A stretch of DNA of 27,188 nucleotides from an uncultured Mailhella sp. (lineage in GTDB: Bacteria > Desulfobacterota > Desulfovibrionia > Desulfovibrionales > Desulfovibrionaceae): NCBI GenBank assembly GCA_944324625.1, contig CALUWZ010000003.1, forward strand, positions 1 to 27,188, given 5' to 3'. Below the pieces are notes generated by a model, which saw nothing but the letters and a program-made list of their open reading frames with translations, was not told where the DNA came from and did no database searches. Positions within the stretch are counted from its first letter, which is position 1. Every line of letters starts with the position of its first letter. This document shows, piece by piece, positions 13,338 through 21,694 of the stretch. Position numbers and translations under genes: made by a program.

Positions 13338-13802
13338 ATGTTTGCAAACATTCAAAACACATTAAACCGCCAAGATAAGGCTCTGGACCTTATGAAGGAT
13401 TTGCTGCAGGAAGAATTTTCCCTGCTGATGAAACGGGATACCGACGCCATTATGACCATTGAATTTTCCATTCACGAGCTCCTGCGCCAGCTTGCAACCG
13501 AAAAAGAAAGCATTATCAAGGCTCTTGGCGGCGGACGCCTCAAAGACTATGCCCAAATGCTTCCCGAAGACAAAAAGGAAATCATTATTTCCCTTTGGCT
13601 CAGCATTGACAAAAAAGAACAGGCATGCGCCCGTCAGGCATCCCTGAACACCCGTCTTTCCCTCGGCCTTTTGGACCAAAGCAAAGACCTGCTCAATTAC
13701 CTCCATGAACGCATTATTCCGCCCCAGCGCACAGCCTACAGCAGACGCGGAACCTATGCAAAACAGCATCCGCAGGCTTCAGTATTCAGCGCAAGATATT
13801 AA
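13338..13802 (+). CDS. flgN: FlgN family flagellar chaperone
   Basis: This 154-residue, largely helical cytoplasmic protein fits the FlgN family. The N-terminal two thirds are long amphipathic helices with heptad-like spacing (LMKDLLQEEFSLLMKRD, IHELLRQLATEKESIIKAL). The tail TAYSRRGTYAKQ resembles the short Tyr/Arg/Gly motif common at FlgN C-termini. FlgN binds the C-terminal ends of FlgK and FlgL and keeps them export-competent, and those two genes follow directly. The ribosome binding site is GGAGG eight bases before the ATG. The anti-sigma gene flgM, often found beside flgN, is absent: only 51 bp separate this gene from flgJ. Confidence 0.8.
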   Translation: MFANIQNTLNRQDKALDLMKDLLQEEFSLLMKRDTDAIMTIEFSIHELLRQLATEKESIIKALGGGRLKDYAQMLPEDKKEIIISLWLSIDKKEQACARQASLNTRLSLGLLDQSKDLLNYLHERIIPPQRTAYSRRGTYAKQHPQASVFSARY

Positions 13803-13826
13803 TAGCAGCATTTTTTGAGGTTTACC

Positions 13827-15902
13827 ATGTCAGGCATCAGCAACTTACTCAATATAGGGAACAACTCCATACGGGCCAACCAAGTCGGCATTAATGTTAC
13901 GGGCAACAACATTGCCAACGTCAATACCGAAGGGTATGTCCGCCAGACTGTCCGCTTTCAGGAGTCTACTCCCTTTGACTACAATCCGGGCCAGATCGGA
14001 ACAGGTGCCTATGCCCATGAAGTATACCGCAATTTTGACCGTTATCTTGAAAACAATTACCTGACCCAAAACGGCTTTTCCAGCATGTGGAACGAACAGT
14101 CCGTCATCATGCAGACCGTGCAGACCGTATTCAACGAAGCCAATACCGACGGCATTCACAATCAGCTCACAAGCTTTTTCCAGTCATGGACCGAGCTCAG
14201 CACCAATTCCGGCAGCATGGCGCACAGACAGGATTTAATTTCCCAAACCCAAAATTTAAGCCTTTTGTACCAAAACGCCATGCAGTCCCTCACGGATACC
14301 AAGAGGGAAATGGATGAATATATCAACCTTGCGGTGACGGACATCAACTATATTGTTGACCAGCTTGCCGAAATCAACGAAGAAATCGCAAAAACCTACA
14401 ATCCGCCCGTCACCAACTGCAACACCCTGCTGGACAAGCGCGACTCCCTCGTGCGCGAACTCAGCAATCTTGTGGATATCAGCGTGCAGGACAACGGTCC
14501 CCGAGATTTCAAGGTCTATCTGAAAGAAGGCATGCCCCTTCTGGAAGACCAGAGAAAATACCACCTTTCCACCCAAGGCCCCTTCTATGAAAACGCCTGC
14601 AAAAACTTTACGGGAGAACTTCATTTCGAAGGCCAGAGCGGCTACGAATACACCATGGAATTTGTCAGCCCCACGGAATTTAAAGTTTCCATCGACGGCG
14701 GAAAAACATGGGTGCAGGACGCAGACGGCAGCACAACCTTTACCGTGCCTCCCGTGGGCGAAAAGCTGGACATCGGCGAACTGAAAATTTCCTTTTCGGG
14801 CGAAGGCCTTGCCGAAGGCGAGACCCCCTATTTCGACGTGGGCGACAAATTTTACATTGTTCCCAAAGACAGCGTATTTTGGCACGAACCCACCCGCGAC
14901 CCCATCAACGTCAGCAAAAACCTTGACATGGCAAGCCTCGGCGGCAAGCTCGGCGCCTACGTTGAAGTGCGCGACAAACAAATAGGCAAATACCAGTCCC
15001 AGCTGGACGCCTTGGCCGAAAGCATAATTTGGGAAGTAAACCGCATTCACAGCCAAGGTTCAGGCCTTGAAGGATATACCCAGACCATAGGCACCACCAA
15101 GGTTGAAGACGTAAGCCTGCCCCTCGGAAGCGACTGGCACAGCTACACCTATCACGACCGCCTCACCGAAGGCAATCTCAACATGTATTTTTACAACAAA
15201 AATACTGGCGAGCCCTTTTTGTCAGGCTCTTTGAATTTCAATGCCTACCCCGCAGGCCCCCCTGAAAATTTCGATCCCCAAAAACACAGCCTGCAGGATG
15301 TTGCCGCCGCCATAAACCGCAGCTATGTGGATGAAAACGGCAGACAGCTTATTACCGCAACCGTTGAAGGCGGCATGCTCCAGCTTACGGCGGCAGACGG
15401 CGTGGAATTCAAAATGGGTTCGGATACCACGGGGCTTTGGGCAGCGCTTGGCGTGAATACCTTTTTCACGGGCGACAGCGCATCCACCATTGCCATTAAC
15501 CCGAACCTCATCGACCACCCCGAACATATCAATTCCTCAAGCATTGACGGCCAGACCGAAGGCAACAAGGGCGACGGAACCATTGCCCAGCAAATCGGCA
15601 ATCTTGCGGAAGCCAAGGTAAAAATAAGCACGGTATGGGAAACAAGGGAAGACAGCATTTTATCCTATTATTCTTCTCTGGTGGGCAGCGTCGGTTCCGA
15701 TACCAGAAACGCAAATTTCAACGCACAATATTATAAAACCCTTGCGGACGAGGCAGATACGCAGGTTCAGGCAAAAGCAGGCGTCAGCCTTGACGAAGAA
15801 ATGACCATGCTGATTAAATTTCAGCATTCCTACACAGCCGCCGCAAAACTGATTTCCACGGCAGACCAGATGTTTGAAACCCTCTTGGGGCTGAAACAAT
15901 AA
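13827..15902 (+). CDS. flgK: Flagellar hook-associated protein 1 FlgK
   Basis: This 691-residue protein forms the first hook-filament junction layer. The N-terminus carries the axial-family rod motif (GNNSIRANQVGINVTGNNIANVNTEGY split over residues 11-37). The C-terminus has the matching helix (GVSLDEEMTMLIKFQHSYTAAAKLISTADQMFETLLGLK). The central region (about 260-640) is an enlarged surface-exposed insertion with a DGGKTW motif at 290-295 that is shared with FlgL. It is longer than the enterobacterial protein (about 550). The start is the ATG at 13827, six bases after TGAGG; an in-frame TTG four codons earlier lacks a site. It is in the flagellar operon just after flgN, its predicted chaperone. 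Confidence 0.95.
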   Translation: MSGISNLLNIGNNSIRANQVGINVTGNNIANVNTEGYVRQTVRFQESTPFDYNPGQIGTGAYAHEVYRNFDRYLENNYLTQNGFSSMWNEQSVIMQTVQTVFNEANTDGIHNQLTSFFQSWTELSTNSGSMAHRQDLISQTQNLSLLYQNAMQSLTDTKREMDEYINLAVTDINYIVDQLAEINEEIAKTYNPPVTNCNTLLDKRDSLVRELSNLVDISVQDNGPRDFKVYLKEGMPLLEDQRKYHLSTQGPFYENACKNFTGELHFEGQSGYEYTMEFVSPTEFKVSIDGGKTWVQDADGSTTFTVPPVGEKLDIGELKISFSGEGLAEGETPYFDVGDKFYIVPKDSVFWHEPTRDPINVSKNLDMASLGGKLGAYVEVRDKQIGKYQSQLDALAESIIWEVNRIHSQGSGLEGYTQTIGTTKVEDVSLPLGSDWHSYTYHDRLTEGNLNMYFYNKNTGEPFLSGSLNFNAYPAGPPENFDPQKHSLQDVAAAINRSYVDENGRQLITATVEGGMLQLTAADGVEFKMGSDTTGLWAALGVNTFFTGDSASTIAINPNLIDHPEHINSSSIDGQTEGNKGDGTIAQQIGNLAEAKVKISTVWETREDSILSYYSSLVGSVGSDTRNANFNAQYYKTLADEADTQVQAKAGVSLDEEMTMLIKFQHSYTAAAKLISTADQMFETLLGLKQ

Positions 15903-15931
15903 AGCCGGAAAACTGAACGAAGGAGCATGAC

Positions 15932-17467
15932 ATGCGCATTACCCACAATATGATGTATTCCACCATGACGCAGAATATGAACAATATTCTCAGCGATTAC
16001 ATGAATACGGGCATACAGATGTCCACCCAAAAGCGCGTCAACAATCCTTCCGACGACCCCACGGGCATGGTGCAGATTTTAAATTACCGCGCTTCCATTG
16101 CTGCAAACGAAACCTATATCAACAATTCCCAAGAAGCCTCCTCATGGCTTGCCAGCACGGACGGCGCCCTTCAGCAGGCACAGACCATTCTGACCCGTGT
16201 CACGGAACTTGCGGAACAGGCCGCCACGGGAACCATATCCCCCGAAAACAGAATGCAGATTTCCTCCGAGCTGAACCAGCTTTTTGAACAGCTCATCAAT
16301 ATTGCCAATACCGAATACAACGGCACGCACATGTTTGCGGGCCATAAAACCGAAGGCCCTGCCTATTCCATAAAACTCGGCGTTATGACCGAAAATGCGG
16401 AATTTGACAACGTCACCTTTGACGTGCAGGGCGAACTGCCCCAAACCGCCATGATACGCTTCACCCAAGACGGCGAAATAGGTGGAGCGGCAGACCTTGA
16501 ATACCAATACTCCAAGGACGGCGGCAAAACTTGGGTTACCAAAACCCTGAACGCAGGCGATACAACCCTTGAACTTGACGGCTGCCTTGTCAATCTCGCC
16601 GAGGGCACACCCGTCAATGTGACAGCCTTCAATCCCGACGAACCGACGTCCCCCCATAACGGCTCCATGCTTTACGTGCGCCGTTCTGCCCTGTACATTG
16701 GCGATGACAACGATTTTCCGCCTGAACTCGATATTTTCGGAAACAGCATCAATGCAGGCGCCACGTCTGCCCAAGGCATTTTCAAATCCGACGTGCAGAT
16801 TAAATTCCCCCAAGATGTCACCGTCAGCCAAGACGGCACCATTGAATTCCAGTACAGCACGGACAACGGCATAACATGGCAGACAAGCAAAGCCACCACG
16901 ACGGCAGGATCAAACAGCGTACGCCTCGTGGTTCCGGGCGGCTATGTGGACGTTGCGGCACAAAACGGCACAAGCATTTCAGCAGGTTCCCAGCTTGTGG
17001 TGCGCCCCAACCGCGCCGAAGAACAGGGCTATGAAATCGCCCCCGGCGACTTTGTGCAGATCACCAATGACGGCAAGGATATTTTCGGAGGGCTTTACAA
17101 AGACAAAAACAGCGATTATGCTAAGCCTGTTGCAGAACCAAATATTTTCGAAACCATTTCCGACCTTATTGCCTACTGCCAGACCGACAACCAAAACGGC
17201 TGCTCCCAGTCTGTGGAAGACATGCGAAAAATGAGCGAGCATTTGCTGACAAAGCTTGCGGAAGTCGGCGGAAAAAGCAACAGGGTGGAAGTAAACATGA
17301 ATGTCATGCAGACCCACAAAAGCAACCAGACCATACGCAAAAGCAATATCGAAGATGCCGACCTGTCCCAGCTTTTAAACGACATAACCAAACAGCAGGT
17401 AACCTATCAGGCCGTTCTGAAATCTTCCAGCATGATCATGAACATGAGTCTGCTTGATTACGTATAA
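15932..17467 (+). CDS. flgL: Flagellar hook-associated protein 3 FlgL with duplicated central domain
   Basis: This 511-residue protein forms the second junction layer between hook and filament. The N-terminus (MRITHNMMYSTMTQNMNNI, then STQKRVNNPSDDPTGM at 31-46) and C-terminal helix (ITKQQVTYQAVLKSSSMIMNMSLLDYV) are typical of FlgL/flagellin. It is much longer than enterobacterial FlgL (about 317). The excess lies in a central insertion made of two similar units. Each has a strand of IRF/IKF type, then YQYSKDGGKTW (191-201) or FQYSTDNGITW (306-316), then a Val-rich strand, spaced about 115 residues apart. These probably form exposed beta domains. The ribosome binding site is AAGGAG before ATGAC-ATG. 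It follows flgK by 29 bp. Confidence 0.94.
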   Translation: MRITHNMMYSTMTQNMNNILSDYMNTGIQMSTQKRVNNPSDDPTGMVQILNYRASIAANETYINNSQEASSWLASTDGALQQAQTILTRVTELAEQAATGTISPENRMQISSELNQLFEQLINIANTEYNGTHMFAGHKTEGPAYSIKLGVMTENAEFDNVTFDVQGELPQTAMIRFTQDGEIGGAADLEYQYSKDGGKTWVTKTLNAGDTTLELDGCLVNLAEGTPVNVTAFNPDEPTSPHNGSMLYVRRSALYIGDDNDFPPELDIFGNSINAGATSAQGIFKSDVQIKFPQDVTVSQDGTIEFQYSTDNGITWQTSKATTTAGSNSVRLVVPGGYVDVAAQNGTSISAGSQLVVRPNRAEEQGYEIAPGDFVQITNDGKDIFGGLYKDKNSDYAKPVAEPNIFETISDLIAYCQTDNQNGCSQSVEDMRKMSEHLLTKLAEVGGKSNRVEVNMNVMQTHKSNQTIRKSNIEDADLSQLLNDITKQQVTYQAVLKSSSMIMNMSLLDYV

Positions 17468-17475
17468 GGAAAGCT

Positions 17476-18153
17476 ATGCTTATTTTGACCAGAAAAGCAG
17501 GGGAAAGCCTTTATATAGGCGATGACATTAAAGTAACCCTCATAGGCATACAGGGCAAACAGGCGCGCATAGGCATAAGTCTGCCCGACACCATGACCGT
17601 ATACCGCGAAGAAGTGTATAAACGGGTCATGCAGGACAATATTCAGGCAGGCACGTCCAAAAACGAAGAATTTAGCGGCAGCACCCGATATTATGACTTT
17701 ATTGAAACAAAAATCGGCAAACTTGCCCTTGACAAGGACAAATTCATCTGCATGCCCAAAGGGCTTATCGGCTACGAACAGGATACGGAATTTTCCATTA
17801 TCGAATATAAGGAAGATTCTCCGTTCTTCATTTATCAAAGCACAAAAACCCCGGAACTGGGCCTGCTTATTGCCGACCCCTATCTGTTCCTGAGCGACTA
17901 TACCGTCAAGCTCAGCGAAGCGGAACAGGCAGTTCTGCAGGCAGAAACCGCTGAGGACATAACGGTTTTCGTTACCATCACCATTCCCCACGGCAAACCC
18001 GAACAAAGCACGCTCAACCTTTCCGGCCCGATTTTCATAAACCATGTCAAGCGCATTGCCCTGCAGGTTCCGCAGGACGTAACGCCGTCCAAAGTTCTTC
18101 TTTCCGACTGCCTCGCCCGAATGAACGAAAACCCGACTGAAAATAAAGCCTGA
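17476..18153 (+). CDS. CsrA-FliW fusion protein: translational regulator joined to its antagonist
   Basis: This 225-residue protein combines two normally separate regulators. Residues 1-60 are CsrA: MLILTRKAGESLYIGDDI, GKQARIGI, VYREEVYKRV, with RNA-binding Leu4, Arg6 and Arg44 in place. Residues 70-215 are FliW: IETKIGKLALDKDKFICMPKGLIGYE, then LLIADPYLFLSDYTVKLS, then ITVFVTITIPHG. CsrA dimers repress translation by binding GGA sites over ribosome binding sites, especially of flagellin. FliW binds CsrA allosterically and releases it, and is itself titrated by flagellin. Here both would be made one-to-one and tethered. The short junction (about 60-70, QAGTSKNEEFSG) is polar and flexible. There is no stop or frameshift between the parts. 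The gene starts eight bases after flgL, with AAGGA as ribosome binding site, which also fits the CsrA motif ANGGA. Confidence 0.92.
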   Translation: MLILTRKAGESLYIGDDIKVTLIGIQGKQARIGISLPDTMTVYREEVYKRVMQDNIQAGTSKNEEFSGSTRYYDFIETKIGKLALDKDKFICMPKGLIGYEQDTEFSIIEYKEDSPFFIYQSTKTPELGLLIADPYLFLSDYTVKLSEAEQAVLQAETAEDITVFVTITIPHGKPEQSTLNLSGPIFINHVKRIALQVPQDVTPSKVLLSDCLARMNENPTENKA

Positions 18154-18157
18154 AAAC

Positions 18158-18186
18158 TTGACGGAAAATTTATTCTTTTGCTATTT
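18158..18186 (+). promoter_or_regulatory. Putative sigma-70 promoter of the V4R gene
   Basis: TTGACG (18158-18163) is followed after 17-18 bp by CTATTT/TATTTT (18181-18187), just beyond the csrA-fliW stop and about 30 bp before the V4R ATG. It could allow expression apart from the flagellar operon. Confidence 0.4.
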
Positions 18187-18215
18187 TGGAAAAAACAACT
18201 TGCAAGAGGAATACT

Positions 18216-18737
18216 ATGTCAGCACGCTTTTATGAATTTTCTTGGGACCTTATAGGAAACATTGAAAAAGGCCGCCCGCATCTTGGCAGTGACATGCGCC
18301 TTGAAGTCTACAGACTTTTTCAGTTTACCGTCCGCGACGTGCTTGAACGGCACCTCAAATCCAAAGAAGAAGTTGACAAAATTTTCTTTGAAGCAGGCAT
18401 CAATGCAGGCAGACAGTTTTCGGAAAAACTGGTGGGCAGACAGGAAAACCTGTATTCCTTTCTTTCCCTGCTCCAAAAAAAACTGCAGGAATTCAAAATC
18501 GGCATACTGCGCGTCGAACAGGTTTCCCAGCACAATGCCAATCTGATAATTTCCGTGGAAGAAGACTTGGACTGCTCGGGCCTTCCCGATTCGGGTGCCG
18601 AAGCCTGCCATTATGACGAAGGCTTTATAAAAGGCGCTCTGGATTATCAGACCGGCGATCGGTATTCCGTCAAAGAAATCGACTGCTGGTGCCTCGGCGG
18701 AAGAACCTGCCGCTTTGAAGCCGTAAAAGAAGAATAG
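18216..18737 (+). CDS. V4R domain protein (4-vinyl reductase-type small-molecule-binding domain)
   Basis: This 173-residue soluble protein is mainly one V4R domain. A helical N-terminal part (MRLEVYRLFQFTVRDVLERHL; FEAGINAGRQFSEKL near 58-72) leads to the Cys-rich signature at the end: Cys131-His-Tyr-x-x-Gly-Phe, then DCWCLGGRTCRF with Cys157, Cys159 and Cys165. V4R domains occur in BchJ, XylR-type regulators and heme or ligand sensors and bind small hydrophobic molecules or metals. There is no DNA-binding or output domain here, so it would act by contact with a partner. Its place directly after csrA-fliW suggests a link with flagellar control, but a separate promoter is possible. The ATG at 18216 is set by AGAGGA; the upstream in-frame TTG at 18186 has no site. 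Confidence 0.82.
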   Translation: MSARFYEFSWDLIGNIEKGRPHLGSDMRLEVYRLFQFTVRDVLERHLKSKEEVDKIFFEAGINAGRQFSEKLVGRQENLYSFLSLLQKKLQEFKIGILRVEQVSQHNANLIISVEEDLDCSGLPDSGAEACHYDEGFIKGALDYQTGDRYSVKEIDCWCLGGRTCRFEAVKEE

Positions 18738-18982
18738 CACTGCCGAAAAATCCAAACACAATCTGCGCAGCACCTGTCACTTCCTTTCCGCGGCATTGCC
18801 GGAAGCTGAACCGCATGCGCACCGCCCTTTCCGCATATCCGAACAGTTTGGCATTATTTTCTCTGCTTTTGCCTGTCAGCGCAATTTAAATTTTTTTCTG
18901 CGGGAAAAAACTTGCTTTTTGGCGCATTTTATGAAAATAATAAGCGTTTCTTGCTTAACATTTTCAATCGGCACGGTAATTT

Positions 18983-19888
18983 ATGGAGCAATTTTTTCAG
19001 CAAATCATCAACGGCCTGACCATCGGCGGCATCTATGCCCTTGTGGCCCTCGGCTACACCATGGTTTACGGCGTCCTGAAACTCATTAACTTTGCCCATG
19101 GCGATTTGTTCACCATCGGCGCCTATCTCGGCATGACGCTTTTTGTCAGCTTCGGCCTTGCAGGCTCTCTGCCCGTGTATGCCGCCATTATTTTGGTTGC
19201 GCTCATGGTCATGGGCCTTGTGGCAGTTCTCGGCGGCGTGCTTGAGCGTACGGCCTACCGCCCCCTGCGCAATGCAAGCAGGCTTTCCGCCGTTGTTTCC
19301 GCCGTGGGTGCGTCTATTTTCTTCCAAAACGCCATACTGCTTCTTTGGGGCGGCAATTATTACGTATATCCCGAAAGCGTCCGCCCGACCACCATTGTCA
19401 GCCTTTTCGGCATGGGAGTGCCTGCCATACGCTTTGTGCTTATCGGCGCTTCCGTCCTGCTCATGCTCATTTTATACTGGTTCATTCACAGAACCAAAAC
19501 AGGCACCGCCATACGCGCCGCCGCCATTGACCAAGGCGCCGCAAAGCTCATGGGCATAAACGTCAACCGCATTATTGCCCTTGTCTTCCTTATAGGCCCG
19601 GGACTCGGCGGCGTGGCAGGACTCATGGTGGGCCTCGCCTACGGACAGATTGACTACAGCATGGGCTTCTCCTACGGCCTTAAAGCCTTTACCGCAGCCA
19701 TTCTGGGCGGCATCGGCAATATTCCGGGAGCCATGATCGGCGGCCTTATTCTCGGCCTTGTGGAAACCCTCGGCGCAGCATACCTTACCATTGCATGGAA
19801 AGACGCCATTTCCTTCTTCGTGCTCATTTTGATTCTGATTATCCGTCCCACAGGCATTTTGGGCGAAAGGGTGGCTGAAAAATTATGA
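18983..19888 (+). CDS. livH: LivH-type ABC permease (branched-chain amino acid transport)
   Basis: This 301-residue inner-membrane permease of the branched-chain amino acid (HAAT) ABC family has about eight hydrophobic segments. The family opening QIINGLTIGGIYALVALGYTMVYGVLKLINFAHGD is intact. A cytoplasmic loop contains AIRAAAIDQGAAKLMGINVNRIIALVF (near 175-201), the coupling-helix region that meets the ATPases. The end IIRPTGILGERV is also typical. With LivM it forms the membrane channel for leucine, isoleucine, valine or a similar substrate. The ATG at 18983 has only a weak upstream purine stretch, so a short alternative start cannot be excluded. Its stop overlaps livM (ATGA). No binding-protein gene precedes it; the 245 bp before it hold a weak hairpin but no gene. 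Confidence 0.93.
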   Translation: MEQFFQQIINGLTIGGIYALVALGYTMVYGVLKLINFAHGDLFTIGAYLGMTLFVSFGLAGSLPVYAAIILVALMVMGLVAVLGGVLERTAYRPLRNASRLSAVVSAVGASIFFQNAILLLWGGNYYVYPESVRPTTIVSLFGMGVPAIRFVLIGASVLLMLILYWFIHRTKTGTAIRAAAIDQGAAKLMGINVNRIIALVFLIGPGLGGVAGLMVGLAYGQIDYSMGFSYGLKAFTAAILGGIGNIPGAMIGGLILGLVETLGAAYLTIAWKDAISFFVLILILIIRPTGILGERVAEKL

Positions 19889-20889
19889 TACGGTCCAAAT
19901 CTTCCAATAATACCATGAAAAACGCCCATATCTGGCTTTTCTGCGTTTTTGCCCTGTTCATGGCCCTGCTGCCGCAAATGCTCAATACCTACTGGACTGC
20001 GGTTTTTGTCAGCGTCGGCCTCGGCACGCTGCTTTCCCTTTCCCTCAACGTCATTTTGGGACAGGCAGGCATTTTCCACATGGGACACGCCGCCTTTTAC
20101 GCCATCGGCGCGTATGTGACGGCTGTTCTGAATACCCGCTTCGGCATTCCCATTTTATACCTCATTCCCGTGGCAGGCATTGTTTCCGCACTGTTTGCGG
20201 GCCTTGTGGCACGCCCCATCATTCACCTGCGCGGCGACTATCTGCTCATGGTCACCATCGGCATTGTGGAAATCGTGCGCATTGCCCTTGTCAATGACCT
20301 CGGAGGCCTCACCGGCGGCGCCAACGGCCTTTTCGGCATTTCCCGCCCTGAAATCTTCGGCATAAAAATCAAAAAAGACCTGCAGTTCTATTATCTTATC
20401 TGGGCTTTTGTCTTTGCCACCCTCATTCTTTTCCACTGGCTCAACAATTCCCGTTTCGGCCGTGCCCTCTCCTGCATTAAAGAAGACGACATCGCCGCCG
20501 AAGGCTGCGGAATCAACGTGGCCCACTACAAAACAGCCGCTTTCATGCTCGGCGCTTTCTGGGCAGGCATGGCAGGCACGCTTTTTGCCGCAAAAATGAC
20601 CATTATTTCTCCCGGTTCCTTCACGTTCTGGGATTCCGTTCTGCTTTTTGCCGCCGTCATTTTGGGCGGAGGAAGTCAGGCCGGCGTTATTCTCGGCGCA
20701 TTTTTGGTTTTCGGCCTGCCTGAAATATTCCGCGGCTTTGCCGATGCCCGCATGCTGATTTTCGGCCTTGCCCTTATGATTATGATGATTATACGGCCGC
20801 AGGGCATTCTGCCTCCCCGTCCCAAGAAATTCACCATTTCCGAAGAATGGCAGAAAAAAATCCAAAATGCCGCAGCAAAAGACGCATAA
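19885..20889 (+). CDS. livM: LivM-type ABC permease
   Basis: This 334-residue permease partners LivH. It has an N-terminal membrane anchor (HIWLFCVFALFMALLPQML) and the family core LSLNVILGQAGIFHMGHAAFYAIGAY around residues 52-77. The conserved loop RALSCIKEDDIAAEGCGINVAHYKTAAFMLGA (near 193-224) should contact the ATPases. The C-terminus, RPQGILPPRPKKF, is typical. It overlaps livH by four bases and is followed by livG after 11 bases, so all four genes are co-translated. The family usually carries branched-chain amino acids, but urea and other small substrates use the same permease type; without the binding protein the substrate is not fixed. Confidence 0.93.
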   Translation: MIRSKSSNNTMKNAHIWLFCVFALFMALLPQMLNTYWTAVFVSVGLGTLLSLSLNVILGQAGIFHMGHAAFYAIGAYVTAVLNTRFGIPILYLIPVAGIVSALFAGLVARPIIHLRGDYLLMVTIGIVEIVRIALVNDLGGLTGGANGLFGISRPEIFGIKIKKDLQFYYLIWAFVFATLILFHWLNNSRFGRALSCIKEDDIAAEGCGINVAHYKTAAFMLGAFWAGMAGTLFAAKMTIISPGSFTFWDSVLLFAAVILGGGSQAGVILGAFLVFGLPEIFRGFADARMLIFGLALMIMMIIRPQGILPPRPKKFTISEEWQKKIQNAAAKDA

Positions 20890-20900
20890 AAGGACAAGAA

Positions 20901-21668
20901 ATGGAAACTCCTTTGCTTTCTCTTGAAAATGTTACCAAAACCTTTGGCGGTCTGAAAGCTGTAAACAATATGAGCTTTGACGTTGCAGACGGTTCCGTCA
21001 TCGGCATCATAGGCCCCAACGGCGCAGGAAAAACCACGGTTTTTAACCTGATTACGGGCAACTACGTACCCGACAGCGGCGATATCCGCTTCCGGGGCAA
21101 ATCTCTGGTAAAGCTCAAGCCCCACCAAATCGTGGAACAGGGCATTTCCCGTACATTCCAGTCCATACGCCTTTTTGCCAATCTGCCCGTGCTTGAAAAC
21201 GTGCTTGCAGGCAGGCACTGCCGCATGCAAAGCGGACTTTTTTCTTCGCTTTTCCGTTTTCCGAGCCAGCAGAATGAAGAAAAACTCGCCATTGACCGCG
21301 CCATGCAGGAATTGGAATTTGTGGGTCTTGCCTCCATGTGGAACGAACGGGCAGGATCATTGTCTTACGGCAACCAGCGTCTTCTGGAAATGGCCCGTGC
21401 CCTTGCCTCAGACCCCAAACTCATTATTCTGGACGAACCTGCAGGCAGCATGAACCAGCCCGAAACGGAAGTTCTCATACAGCTTATCCATGCCATTCAA
21501 AAACGCGGCATTACAGTCATGCTCATCGAGCACGACATGGGACTTGTGATGAATGTCTGCGAAAAACTTGTGGTTATCGAATACGGCACCAAAATCGCCG
21601 AAGGCCTGCCCATGGACGTGCGCAATAATCCCCGAGTCATTGAAGCCTATCTCGGCCGTGACGATTAA
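20901..21668 (+). CDS. livG: LivG-type ABC transporter ATPase
   Basis: This 255-residue ATPase energises the LivHM permease from the cytoplasmic side. Walker A is GPNGAGKTT near 39-47. The signature loop reads LSYGNQRLLEMARAL, the usual LivG variant instead of LSGGQ. Walker B is LIILDEP, and the switch His is in MLIEHDMG. The C-terminal extension after the ABC core (YGTKIAEGLPMDVRNNPRVIEAYLG) is typical of this family. The start at 20901 follows AAAGGA by seven bases and gives the normal N-terminus METPLLSLENVTKTFGG; an open frame extends back into livM but that part is not LivG-like. livF follows after 26 bases. Confidence 0.95.
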   Translation: METPLLSLENVTKTFGGLKAVNNMSFDVADGSVIGIIGPNGAGKTTVFNLITGNYVPDSGDIRFRGKSLVKLKPHQIVEQGISRTFQSIRLFANLPVLENVLAGRHCRMQSGLFSSLFRFPSQQNEEKLAIDRAMQELEFVGLASMWNERAGSLSYGNQRLLEMARALASDPKLIILDEPAGSMNQPETEVLIQLIHAIQKRGITVMLIEHDMGLVMNVCEKLVVIEYGTKIAEGLPMDVRNNPRVIEAYLGRDD

Positions 21669-21694
21669 AAAGACACTGTGTTTCAGGAGTGCCT

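Noticed and set aside
18786..18805. GC-rich hairpin after the V4R gene considered as a terminator
   Set aside because: The stem is interrupted and there is no T run, so it is not called.
18796..19089. Rightward 97-codon frame before livH
   Set aside because: It overlaps the livH start in another frame, with no ribosome binding site and poor composition.
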